From Thermococcus sp. (lineage in GTDB: Archaea; Methanobacteriota_B; Thermococci; Thermococcales; Thermococcaceae): a stretch of DNA of 64,000 nt. How positions within the stretch are numbered: position 1 is the first letter of the stretch; each line of letters starts with the position of its first letter. Of this stretch, positions 8,083-15,577 are shown piece by piece. The DNA is taken from NCBI RefSeq assembly GCF_017656495.1, contig NZ_JACDNS010000003.1, positions 1-64,000 of the forward strand. Reading direction: 5' to 3'. The position numbers and the translations under genes were made by a program. The notes beneath the pieces were generated by a model. The model saw nothing but the letters and a program-made list of their open reading frames with translations, ran no database searches and had not been told where the DNA came from.

Positions 8083-8651
8083 AAATACCTCCAACTCTCT
8101 CCACTGTCCTTTCAAATCTTTTCAGAAAGCCAGCAACAAACATGTTCCCAAAAACTGAGCCAGTTCCAACTCCAGAAGGTTTCAGAGGAAAGCTGATCTA
8201 CTATCCTGACAAGTGCGTTGGTTGTAAGCTCTGTGTAACGGTCTGTCCGGCTGGAGTCATCGAGTTTATACCAGAAATCAAGAAAGTGACTTTCTGGCTC
8301 GGCAGATGCGTGTTCTGTGCCCAATGTGTAGATGTGTGTCCGGTAAATGCTTTGGAAATGAGTAAAGAGTTCCTCCTCGCAACTTACGATAAATATGACG
8401 ACAACTTGAGATGGCTCAAAAATGAGGAAATTGAGGAGATGATAGAAGCGCAGAAAAGCAAGAAAGTTAAGAAGTATCGTATAATTCCAGATAAGTGTAA
8501 AGGATGTACATTGTGTGCAAGGAAGTGCCCACAAAACGCTATAACTGGAGCCCCAGGAAAAGTGCACAAAATTGATCCAAACAAGTGTGTTGGCTGCGGC
8601 ATATGTGTAAGTGTCTGTAGATTTGGGGCTATTGAGGAATACGAGGAGTGA
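8079..8651 (+). CDS. mbhN: Membrane-bound hydrogenase ferredoxin subunit MbhN with extra 2[4Fe-4S] domain, copy 1
   Basis: Encodes 190 residues. The first half is the usual NuoI-like MbhN with two CxxCxxCxxxC motifs (Cys46-56 and Cys77-87). A charged linker of about 30 residues leads to a second two-cluster ferredoxin unit (Cys140-150, KCKGCTLCARKCP; Cys170-180, KCVGCGICVSVCR). Its pattern resembles the C-terminal ferredoxin domain of NuoF/HoxF-type flavoproteins. Copy 2 (152 residues) and the P. furiosus protein as I recall it carry only two clusters. The extra pair would lengthen the electron wire or provide a second docking site. It is the last gene of operon 1. Confidence 0.93.
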   Translation: MKIPPTLSTVLSNLFRKPATNMFPKTEPVPTPEGFRGKLIYYPDKCVGCKLCVTVCPAGVIEFIPEIKKVTFWLGRCVFCAQCVDVCPVNALEMSKEFLLATYDKYDDNLRWLKNEEIEEMIEAQKSKKVKKYRIIPDKCKGCTLCARKCPQNAITGAPGKVHKIDPNKCVGCGICVSVCRFGAIEEYEE

Positions 8652-8719
8652 CATCATTCTTCCCTTTCTTCTTATTTGTTGCCATGAATATTTTATTAAG
8701 TGCCACATCATTTTTGATT

Positions 8720-8737
8720 TTTGTAAAGCTTTACAAA
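8720..8737. promoter_or_regulatory. Perfect 18-bp palindrome TTTGTAAAGCTTTACAAA
   Basis: The two 9-bp arms are exact reverse complements with no spacer. The half site TTTGTAAAG recurs at 8824-8832, and TTTACAAACTTT (rc AAAGTTTGTAAA) occurs upstream of operon 1 near 236-247. The symmetry suggests a dimeric DNA-binding protein. The position, about 150 bp upstream of the TATA box, is unusual for archaeal repression. Confidence 0.45.
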
Positions 8738-8864
8738 GGTATAACCATTTTCAACATTTTTTCTGAACTTACATAAACTGTAGTGAAAAGGTTTGTTCAT
8801 TGATGACCCTATATGTTAAATAATTTGTAAAGTTTAGTGACTTTTTCATTTGTCAAAATATTAG

Positions 8865-8881
8865 GTTTATAACCTTTCGTT
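8865..8881 (+). promoter_or_regulatory. SurR-type binding site upstream of mbh operon 2
   Basis: The sequence GTTTATAACCTTTCGTT matches the extended Thermococcales SurR consensus GTTn3AACn5GTT exactly. It ends 9 nt before the TATA box TATTTAAG (8891-8898), directly upstream of the BRE, which is where an archaeal activator would sit. SurR is known to activate hydrogenase genes when elemental sulfur is absent. Assignment rests on motif match only. Confidence 0.75.
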
Positions 8882-8976
8882 TTAGAAACGTATTTAAGAA
8901 TTTTTAGCAAACCCTAAATGAGATTACCCTCAAAAACGCCCTATATGGGTTTAAAACTTAAAGTCGAGGTGAAAGA

Positions 8977-9480
8977 ATGGCGTTTGTAACATCTTTCCTG
9001 TGGTCACTTATTGTGTACTTGCTACTTACAGCGGGTTCGGGAGATATAATCGCATGGAGCAAAGAAGAACTAATTGCTGGATTCATTATTGCAGCGATAA
9101 TCGGCTATTTAACACGGAACATCATGGACGAAAAGCTCGAATATTTCTTTAGTCCAAGGAGATGGATTCTTTTCATAGTATATGCAGTTGGACCATTTTT
9201 CTTTGCAATGGCAAAGGCAAATCTTGATGTAGCTTACAGAGTTATAACAGGAAAAATAAGACCTGGCATTGTTAAAATATCTCCTGGACTTACAAGAGAC
9301 GAAAGCAGAACTCTTTTGGCAAATTCAATAACTTTAACCCCAGGAACGTTTACTCTTGAAATTGACGAGGAGGGCAATTTGTACGTGCACTGGATTAATG
9401 TTCCACCTGGAAAGGAAAAACCAACTCCTGAAGAGCTTTGTGGTTACCTTCCAAAATGGGCAAGGAGGATTGCGGAATGA
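8977..9480 (+). CDS. mbhA: Membrane-bound hydrogenase subunit MbhA (MrpE-like), copy 2
   Basis: Encodes 167 residues and opens operon 2 behind GAGGTGA. It shows the MrpE pattern of N-terminal helices and the motif LDVAYRVITGKIRPGIVK followed by NSITLTPGT, shared with copy 1. It overlaps mbhB2 by ATGA. Gene order in operon 2 is identical to operon 1, pointing to duplication or acquisition of a whole 14-gene unit. Confidence 0.9.
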   Translation: MAFVTSFLWSLIVYLLLTAGSGDIIAWSKEELIAGFIIAAIIGYLTRNIMDEKLEYFFSPRRWILFIVYAVGPFFFAMAKANLDVAYRVITGKIRPGIVKISPGLTRDESRTLLANSITLTPGTFTLEIDEEGNLYVHWINVPPGKEKPTPEELCGYLPKWARRIAE

Positions 9481-9752
9481 ATGTGATTAATGCATTTATG
9501 GTTGCGTTGGTTTTACTTCTGTTTTCAGCAATGTTAACACTGATTAGGCTTCTCTTAGGACCCACCATACCAGACAGAGCAGTTGCTCTTGATTCAATGA
9601 CCACAACAACGGCTGGTGCAATGGTTATCTATGGTGTAATTACAAAGCAAGCAGTGTTCATCGATGTTGCATTGGTGTATGCAGTTTTGAGTTACATTGC
9701 CACGCTCTACATAGCCCGCTATTTAGTAAAGAAGAAGGTGGGGATAGCATGA
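9477..9752 (+). CDS. mbhB: Membrane-bound hydrogenase subunit MbhB (MrpF-like), copy 2
   Basis: Encodes 91 residues, three helices, with the MrpF motif LLLGPTIPDRAVALDSM. ATG 9477 overlaps the mbhA2 stop and follows GGAGGATTG; the longer in-frame start at 9438 lies in mbhA2 without its own ribosome site. It overlaps mbhC2 by ATGA. Confidence 0.92.
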   Translation: MNVINAFMVALVLLLFSAMLTLIRLLLGPTIPDRAVALDSMTTTTAGAMVIYGVITKQAVFIDVALVYAVLSYIATLYIARYLVKKKVGIA

Positions 9753-10099
9753 TTGAGTATGTAATCACGGTTTTCTTGGCAATTGGGGTGATCTTTAACT
9801 TCCTTGCAAGTGTCGGAATCCTTAGATTTCCAGATGTTTACACAAGGATTCATGCGGCAACAAAATGCACAACATTTGGAACAATCTTCATAGTTCTTGC
9901 AACGGTAGTGTATTCAATTTACAACTGGCTTCCGACACATGACCCAAGGTGGGTAACTATAGGGATCCACTCAGCTCTTGTTGTGATCTTCTTAGTGCTG
10001 ACAAATCCAGTTGGTGCCCATGCAATTGGAAGGGCTGCGAGAAAATCGGGAATTAGACCATATGGTGCTGTAATAGATGAACTGGAGGGGAGGCTATGA
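9749..10099 (+). CDS. mbhC: Membrane-bound hydrogenase subunit MbhC (MrpG-like), copy 2
   Basis: Encodes 116 residues with the MrpG signature LRFPDVYTRIHAATKCTTFG and the later LTNPVGAHAIGRAAR. It is shorter at the C-terminus than copy 1. Overlaps of 4 bp with both neighbours. Confidence 0.92.
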   Translation: MIEYVITVFLAIGVIFNFLASVGILRFPDVYTRIHAATKCTTFGTIFIVLATVVYSIYNWLPTHDPRWVTIGIHSALVVIFLVLTNPVGAHAIGRAARKSGIRPYGAVIDELEGRL

Positions 10100-10359
10100 A
10101 CTTTATGGAGTTTTTCTGGATCCTCCAAGTGCTGATTGGAATAGGGCTTCTCATTAGTGCAATAGTTGCTATTAGATTCAAGAACCTTATCATGGCCGTA
10201 ATAGCTATGGCAGTGTTCAGCTTAATTCTATCACTTGAATTCTACGTCCTTCAAGCTCCAGACGTGGCAATAGCTGAAGCTGGTGTTGGTGCATGTCTAA
10301 CAACGGCAATGTATCTACTGGCAATAAAGAACACTACTGATGAGGAGGTGATAGAATGA
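10096..10359 (+). CDS. mbhD: Membrane-bound hydrogenase subunit MbhD, copy 2
   Basis: Encodes 87 residues with three helices and the DUF4040 core FYVLQAPDVAIAEAGVGACLTTA, nearly identical to copy 1 around the acidic DVAIAEA segment. It is translationally coupled to both neighbours by ATGA overlaps. Confidence 0.9.
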   Translation: MNFMEFFWILQVLIGIGLLISAIVAIRFKNLIMAVIAMAVFSLILSLEFYVLQAPDVAIAEAGVGACLTTAMYLLAIKNTTDEEVIE

Positions 10360-10634
10360 GGACTTCTCTTGGCTTGCTGGCTTTCATTGGCTTCACGCTC
10401 TTCCTCCTTGCTGCAATGATCAGCCTAAGACCTTTCGGAGAGCCTCCTCACAGGGAGATGGATGACTGGTTCATAACTCACGCTCAAATCGAAGCCTCAG
10501 CTAACAACGTTGTCACAAGCATAGTCTTTGATTACAGAGGTTTCGATACCCTAGGTGAGGCAACTGTTCTATTTACAGCAGTTTCTGGAGTTCTAATGGT
10601 GTTGAGACGGCATAAAAAGGAGGTGAAAGGATGA
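10356..10634 (+). CDS. mbhE: Membrane-bound hydrogenase subunit MbhE, copy 2
   Basis: Encodes 92 residues. The C-terminal half NVVTSIVFDYRGFDTLGEATVLFTA matches copy 1, while the extracytoplasmic loop is shorter and different. Coupled to mbhF2 by an ATGA overlap. Confidence 0.9.
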   Translation: MRTSLGLLAFIGFTLFLLAAMISLRPFGEPPHREMDDWFITHAQIEASANNVVTSIVFDYRGFDTLGEATVLFTAVSGVLMVLRRHKKEVKG

Positions 10635-11101
10635 CAACGACCATCATAAAGACTACAACCAAGATATTAACTCCGCTGATACTTGTCTTTGGAAGTTACA
10701 TAATCCTTCATGGCCATCTCACACCGGGTGGTGGTTTCCAAGGAGGAGCCGTGTTTGCGAGTGGACTAGCGTTGTTGATAGTTGCTAATAAGTATGAAAC
10801 CATAAAGACATTATTTGAGAAAGTCCCACTCAGTGTGTTTGAAAGCATTGGTGCACTGGGCTTCTTAGGAATGGCATGCCTGGGGTTTGCTGGATATACT
10901 TTCTTCAAAAACGTAATCGCAAACAGTGGATTTCCAATCTTTGGAGGGAAGACACCAGTAGGGATAAACCCAGGTTACCTAAACACTGGTGGAACACTGT
11001 CTTACATGAACATATTCGTCGGAATAAAGGTTCTTGCTGGACTGACTAGTATAGTGCTAATATTCTTCCTAATCATGAGGAGGGAGAGGGATGAATGGTG
11101 A
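10631..11101 (+). CDS. mbhF: Membrane-bound hydrogenase subunit MbhF (MrpB-like), copy 2
   Basis: Encodes 156 residues, four helices, with HGHLTPGGGFQGGAVFASG. Compared with copy 1 it has a longer loop (NVIANSGFPIFGGKTPVG) before the last helices. ATG 10631 follows GGAGGTGAAAG and overlaps the mbhE2 stop. Confidence 0.9.
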   Translation: MTTTIIKTTTKILTPLILVFGSYIILHGHLTPGGGFQGGAVFASGLALLIVANKYETIKTLFEKVPLSVFESIGALGFLGMACLGFAGYTFFKNVIANSGFPIFGGKTPVGINPGYLNTGGTLSYMNIFVGIKVLAGLTSIVLIFFLIMRRERDEW

Positions 11102-11462
11102 AGTTTTTGTGAACTTTCCTTTCATAATAGTCGCGCTCCTCTTAGCAATAGGATTTTACACCATAGGATTCAAGAGGAATTTAATCAAGGTGGTCATTGG
11201 AATTGAAATTCTTGAAGGGGCTGTGAACCTGTTTTTGGTCGCATTAGGCTATGTAAAAGGAGGCTATGCTCCAATCTATACCTTAGCGCCTCAAGAGGCT
11301 GCAAATCCACAGAATATGGTTCTGCCAACTCCACAGGCATTGACACTTACGAGCATCGTCATCGGTGTCGCCGTCTCAGCCCTGATGCTTGCCTTTGCCG
11401 TGAACATCTACAAGCACTACGGAACCCTTGATGTTACAAAAATAAGGAGGTTGAGAGGATGA
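11091..11462 (+). CDS. mbhG: Membrane-bound hydrogenase subunit MbhG (MrpC/NuoK-like), copy 2
   Basis: Encodes 123 residues with three helices and the conserved PQALTLTSIVIGVAVSALMLAF. GAGGAGGG lies 6 nt upstream of ATG 11091, giving an 11-bp overlap with mbhF2. The ending KIRRLRG is identical in both copies and sits over the mbhH ribosome site, so it is probably kept by the signal as well as by the protein. Confidence 0.9.
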   Translation: MNGEVFVNFPFIIVALLLAIGFYTIGFKRNLIKVVIGIEILEGAVNLFLVALGYVKGGYAPIYTLAPQEAANPQNMVLPTPQALTLTSIVIGVAVSALMLAFAVNIYKHYGTLDVTKIRRLRG

Positions 11463-13012
11463 TTGAGCACTTACCGGCATTAATGATAGCAGTTCCACTT
11501 TTTGGAGCATTCATAGCCCCCTTATTTAAGAAAAAACAGAACATTGCAGCCATATGGGCTATATTGATAACAGCTGTCACCGTTGGTCTCTCACTCCTAT
11601 TAATGTATCAGGTTAGACTTAATGGGGTAATAGTATATGTCTTCGGTGCTAATAAGCCAACTCTCGTGCTACCCTCAGGCTACAAAGTTCCAATAAGGAT
11701 TATGTTTGAAATCGATGGTATCGGGGCTTTCATGGCAATCTCAGCGACGCTAATGAGCTTTATCGGTGCCCTCTATTCATACAGCCATGTTAAAGCAGAA
11801 AGCGGCTTAGAGAAATACTATGCTTTGTTGCTCCTATTAGAGGTCGGTATCTTGGGCATGGTTCTTACTGGAGATTTATTCAACTTATTCGTGTTCCTTG
11901 AGATAGCCGGTATAGCTGGTTCAGCTCTTGTTGGCTTTAGGAACTATCGTGGTGAAGCAAGCGAGGCTGGGATCAAGTATCTCATCGTTAGTGCTGTTGC
12001 CTCACTGATGGTTCTCTTTGCCATTGGAATTCTCTATGGTGAATACGGTAACTTGAACTTGGCATACATAAGCAAACAAGTATCCTTCAACACCCTTGAC
12101 ATGATAGCATTTGGCCTGCTCTTCACGTCATTTGCAATGAAGTGTGGTTCAGTGCCAATGCACTATTGGGTTCCCGATGCTTATACAGAGGTTCCAGCAG
12201 GAATAAACCCTGTCTTATTGGTGTCAACGTATGCAAGCCTTTATGCTCTCTTTCGAGTCAGCTTCACTCTCTTTGCAAACATATCACTCAGCTTGACGAG
12301 GATCGGATGGATAATGTCAGTTCTCGGTGTTCTGACAATGTTCATTGGAGTTACAATGGCCTTGGTTCAGAAAGACGTGAAGAGGCTCATGAGCTATCAC
12401 GCTATCTCACAGACAGGTTACATGCTCCTTGGTGTCGGTGTTGGACTCACAGTTCTCAGCGATCCTAAGGCATTAGCAGAGTTTGGTAGAACAGCAATGG
12501 CTGGAGGAATTTTCCACATAATAAACCATATTATTTACAAGAGCCTGCTCTTAATGACGGCTGGTGCTCTATTCTACGTAACAGGAACAAGAAATCTTAA
12601 TGAAATGGGAGGATTAGCGAGGAAGATGCCTATCACAACTTTGTGCTTTATCGTTGGCGCTGCTGCGATATCTGGTATTCCACCATTTAACGGATTTGCA
12701 AGCAAGTTCCTAATTTATGAGAGCTCGTACAGGTTGAATCCACTTTTGGCAGTATTTGCAATGGTTACGAGCATATTAACGCTTGCATCATTCGTTAAAG
12801 TATTTGCGTCAGCATTCCTAGGACCACCACTAGAGAAGTTTGAGAACGCAAAAGAAGTTCCAAAGCCCATGATTGTGGCAATGGTAATTCTAGCGTTACT
12901 CTGTATACTCTTTGGTCTGTTCCCAGATATAGTGCTTGACAAGCTAGTGTATCCGGCTGTTGATGCACTAATCAAGGTAGCTCAATATCAAACATGGGGT
13001 GGTTTAGCATGA
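11459..13012 (+). CDS. mbhH: Membrane-bound hydrogenase antiporter subunit MbhH (MrpD/NuoM-like), copy 2, with altered helix 8
   Basis: Encodes 517 residues. Glu148 (NLFVFLEIAGIAG), Lys228 (AMKCGSVPMHYW) and the late lysine (GFASKFLIYES) are kept. The segment aligning with the AHPAAPSSISAMLSGLVIKAG of copy 1 reads AYTEVPAGINPVLLVSTYAS (residues 241-260), so the helix-8 lysine of copy 1 (Lys258) has no counterpart. That lysine is conserved in MrpD and NuoL/M/N and is central to their proton path. Ion coupling may therefore differ from copy 1. Confidence 0.93.
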   Translation: MIEHLPALMIAVPLFGAFIAPLFKKKQNIAAIWAILITAVTVGLSLLLMYQVRLNGVIVYVFGANKPTLVLPSGYKVPIRIMFEIDGIGAFMAISATLMSFIGALYSYSHVKAESGLEKYYALLLLLEVGILGMVLTGDLFNLFVFLEIAGIAGSALVGFRNYRGEASEAGIKYLIVSAVASLMVLFAIGILYGEYGNLNLAYISKQVSFNTLDMIAFGLLFTSFAMKCGSVPMHYWVPDAYTEVPAGINPVLLVSTYASLYALFRVSFTLFANISLSLTRIGWIMSVLGVLTMFIGVTMALVQKDVKRLMSYHAISQTGYMLLGVGVGLTVLSDPKALAEFGRTAMAGGIFHIINHIIYKSLLLMTAGALFYVTGTRNLNEMGGLARKMPITTLCFIVGAAAISGIPPFNGFASKFLIYESSYRLNPLLAVFAMVTSILTLASFVKVFASAFLGPPLEKFENAKEVPKPMIVAMVILALLCILFGLFPDIVLDKLVYPAVDALIKVAQYQTWGGLA

Positions 13013-13350
13013 TATCGAGATTAGTAACAGGTGCGGGCTATTGGAGTCCATTGGTATGGGTTGCGTTTCTTGTACTCTTCGCACTAATAGGTTACCTCAT
13101 TTATTCCAGAGGAAATCCGAGCTATAAGAAAGATACAGAACAAGTTAAGCCATATTTGAGTGGTAATATTGAGCCACCAAAAGAGAAAATCCAAGTTAAA
13201 GCAAGTGATATTTATTGGGGTTTCATTGAGGCATTGAAGGGTTACTACAATGTTCTACAGGCAATTCATACAGGTGACCTTAGAGACTACATACTCTGGT
13301 ATCTTGGAGTGGGTACCGTAATACTTTTCCTCTTAGTGGGAGGTGCTTGA
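13009..13350 (+). CDS. mbhI: Membrane-bound hydrogenase subunit MbhI, copy 2
   Basis: Encodes 113 residues, with a helix at residues 14-30 and another at the C-terminus. The chosen ATG overlaps the mbhH2 stop (ATGA) and follows GGGGTGG; an in-frame ATG at 12994 lies within mbhH2. The middle motif KPYLSGN parallels KVYLSGE of copy 1. Confidence 0.85.
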   Translation: MISRLVTGAGYWSPLVWVAFLVLFALIGYLIYSRGNPSYKKDTEQVKPYLSGNIEPPKEKIQVKASDIYWGFIEALKGYYNVLQAIHTGDLRDYILWYLGVGTVILFLLVGGA

Positions 13351-13351
13351 G

Positions 13352-13798
13352 ATGGGAAAGCTCACGAATTTTAAACGCTCTCTTTGGGTTTTCCATGCCT
13401 CTGGAGGTTCATGTAACGGCTGTGACATTGAAATCATTGCTGCACTCACACCAAGATATGACGCTGAAAGGTTTGGAATTAAATTAGTGGGTTCGCCAAG
13501 ACATGCAGATGTTCTTTTGGTCACTGGAGCAATTCCAAGAGACTTTGCTGACAAGCTGAAGAGAATATATGAGCAGATGCCAGACCCAAAAGCAGTCATT
13601 GTAGTTGGGAACTGTGGAACAAGTGGTGGACTCTTTTACGACTCCTACAACTTAGTTGGACCAATAGACGAGATAATTCCCGTTGATGTCTACGTTCCTG
13701 GTTGCCCACCAAGGCCAGAGGCAATCATTGATGCTGTCGTTAAGGCATGGCTGAAGCTGGAGAAGTTGGAAAAAGAGCTGGAGGGGAAGAAAGAATGA
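13352..13798 (+). CDS. mbhJ: Membrane-bound [NiFe] hydrogenase small subunit MbhJ, copy 2
   Basis: Encodes 148 residues with the four cluster ligands Cys21 and Cys24 (GSCNGC), Cys88 (GNCGTSGG) and Cys118 (PGCPPRP). It lacks the 25-residue charged N-terminus of copy 1. Around the second cysteine, NCGTSGG replaces ACPTGG, so the ligand is retained but its surroundings differ. ATG 13352 follows GGAGGTG by 6 nt; an in-frame GTG at 13343 lies inside that site. Confidence 0.94.
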   Translation: MGKLTNFKRSLWVFHASGGSCNGCDIEIIAALTPRYDAERFGIKLVGSPRHADVLLVTGAIPRDFADKLKRIYEQMPDPKAVIVVGNCGTSGGLFYDSYNLVGPIDEIIPVDVYVPGCPPRPEAIIDAVVKAWLKLEKLEKELEGKKE

Positions 13799-14355
13799 AT
13801 ATGAATGCGGAACAAATCCTTGAAAAGCTTAAAGAATCTCTTGGAAATGCACTGCTGACCTATGAGATAAAGGAATATACAATGGGAGTCAGGAGAAAGA
13901 GAACCCTTTACGAAATCTGGGCTGAAATTGACAAATCTGCATTTAGAAAAGCTGTTGAAACGATTTTTAACATAGATTATCCTCATTTACACTTCATAAC
14001 TGGTGAGGACACTGGAGGAGATGTTATAAAGATGATTTACTCCTTTGGGATTTATCATGGACATCCAGGGGGAGAAATAAGCATAACACTGAAGTTTGAT
14101 CTTCCAAAGAGTGAATTAGTCCTTCCAACGATTACAGACTTAATGATTGGGGCAGAGACAAATGAGAGAGAAATAAGAGAAATGCTTGGCGTTGAATTTG
14201 AGGGCTTAAAGAACAAGAGACACCTCTTCTTGCCTGACGACTGGCCTGAAGGTAAATATCCATGGAGAAGAGATGAGCATGGTGTTGATGATATGGTTAA
14301 ATATATGCACAAGAGCGTTAAGGAAATAAGAAAAAAAGGTGAGGGAAATGCCTAA
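13795..14355 (+). CDS. mbhK: Membrane-bound hydrogenase subunit MbhK (NuoC-like), copy 2
   Basis: Encodes 186 residues of the NuoC family, with the C-terminal signature EIREMLGVEFEGLKNKRHLFLPDDWPEGKYPWRRDE. The start overlaps the mbhJ2 stop (ATGA) behind GGAGGGG; a longer in-frame reading from 13747 would sit inside mbhJ2 and is rejected. The last codons overlap mbhL2. Confidence 0.92.
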   Translation: MNMNAEQILEKLKESLGNALLTYEIKEYTMGVRRKRTLYEIWAEIDKSAFRKAVETIFNIDYPHLHFITGEDTGGDVIKMIYSFGIYHGHPGGEISITLKFDLPKSELVLPTITDLMIGAETNEREIREMLGVEFEGLKNKRHLFLPDDWPEGKYPWRRDEHGVDDMVKYMHKSVKEIRKKGEGNA

Positions 14356-15577
14356 AACTGCTTACTACATTCCTGTAGGTCCGATTCATCCGGCACTAAA
14401 AGAACCAATCAGAGTTGAGGCTGAGATAGAGGGGGAGAAGGTTGTTAAGGTTGATGTCAAGAGGGGATTTGCCCACAGGGGAATTGAGTACATGGGTATG
14501 AAAAGAAATGCCATACAAACACTTTATCTCTCAGAAAGAATCTGTGGAATCTGTTCAATCTCCCACCCATACGCATTTGTTGTAGCAGCGGAAAAAGCGT
14601 TAGGGATTGAAGCCCCTCCAAGAGCTCAATACATAAGACCGATCATAGCAGAGCTTGAGAGGATTCATAGCCATCTGCTCTGGTTGGGAGTAATAGCTCA
14701 CGAGATGGGATTTGACTCACTTTTGTTCTGGATATGGAAGGGAAGGGAAAAAGTCCTCGATATACTGGAGCTTTTGACTGGAAACAGAATTAACTATTCA
14801 GTTTTCATGATTGGCGGTGTGAGGAGAGACCTCAAAGAGAGCCACATAAAAGCCCTAAAGGACATGATAACTTACTACTGGGAGTTTACTGAAAAGATGA
14901 AGGAGATAATGCTTTCAGATCCTGTTTATAAGGCAAGAACTAGAGGGGTTGCTCAGCTTTCAAAAGAACTGGCACTCAAGCTCAATGTTGTTGGACCCAC
15001 CGCAAGAGCGGCTGGTCTAAGAATGGATATCAGACAAGATATGCCCTATGATGCTTATGCAGATATAGACGTTAGAGCCGTTGTTCCTCAAGATATAGTT
15101 GGAGAAGCTAGAGGGGATGCCTATGACATCACCATGGTCAGAATTTATGAGATAGAGCAGAGCTTGGACATCATTGAATACTGTGTTGACAACCTCCCAG
15201 AAGGCAAAATCCTTGCGATTCCCAACTATGTAGCTTTGCTTGCGAAGATTAGAAGGACTAAAGGTGAGGCGATAGGAGCTCATGAAGCACCAAGAGGAGA
15301 AGTTGTTCACTACCTTAAATTTGATGGTAGAGATGGACCAAGTGTTTGGAAAGTAATTGCTCCGAGTTATAACAATATCAACAGCTGGGCTCCGCTCTTG
15401 CTTGGAGCAGAGGTTGCAGACATTCCAATAGTTGTGGCATACATTGATCCATGCATGTGCTGTAATGACAGAGTTGCACTACTAAAGACTCCAGAAGGCA
15501 AAGTTCTCGGATATGAATACATCCACAAAAAAGCAGTTGAAAAAACAAAGAGGATTGAAAGGGAGGTGAAAAAATGA
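14348..15577 (+). CDS. mbhL: Membrane-bound [NiFe] hydrogenase large subunit MbhL, copy 2
   Basis: Encodes 409 residues. All four Ni ligands are present: Cys66 and Cys69 (RICGICSISH), and Cys369 and Cys372 (DPCMCCNDR), with an additional Cys371 between them. This makes it a true hydrogenase, unlike MbxL/MbsL-type sulfur-reduction subunits, which lack the second pair. The tail after the last cysteine is 37 residues and lacks the GIGRC-like end of copy 1. Divergence from copy 1 is substantial outside the motifs, so the duplication is old or the operon came from elsewhere. Confidence 0.95.
   Translation: MPKTAYYIPVGPIHPALKEPIRVEAEIEGEKVVKVDVKRGFAHRGIEYMGMKRNAIQTLYLSERICGICSISHPYAFVVAAEKALGIEAPPRAQYIRPIIAELERIHSHLLWLGVIAHEMGFDSLLFWIWKGREKVLDILELLTGNRINYSVFMIGGVRRDLKESHIKALKDMITYYWEFTEKMKEIMLSDPVYKARTRGVAQLSKELALKLNVVGPTARAAGLRMDIRQDMPYDAYADIDVRAVVPQDIVGEARGDAYDITMVRIYEIEQSLDIIEYCVDNLPEGKILAIPNYVALLAKIRRTKGEAIGAHEAPRGEVVHYLKFDGRDGPSVWKVIAPSYNNINSWAPLLLGAEVADIPIVVAYIDPCMCCNDRVALLKTPEGKVLGYEYIHKKAVEKTKRIEREVKK

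Larger units (their letters stand above)
8652..8976 (+). promoter_or_regulatory. Intergenic region between mbh operons 1 and 2
   Basis: No gene is seen in these 325 bp. A pyrimidine-rich stretch at 8657-8680 could end operon 1. The rest is A/T-rich and holds an 18-bp palindrome (8720-8737), a repeat of its half site at 8824-8832, a SurR-type site (8865-8881), a TATA box TATTTAAG (8891-8898) and the ribosome site GAGGTGA (8966-8972). Confidence 0.6.

Noticed and set aside
13747-14355. Longer MbhK2 reading starting at 13747
   Set aside because: The extra residues lie inside mbhJ2 and lack a ribosome site, whereas 13795 overlaps the stop by ATGA behind GGAGGGG.
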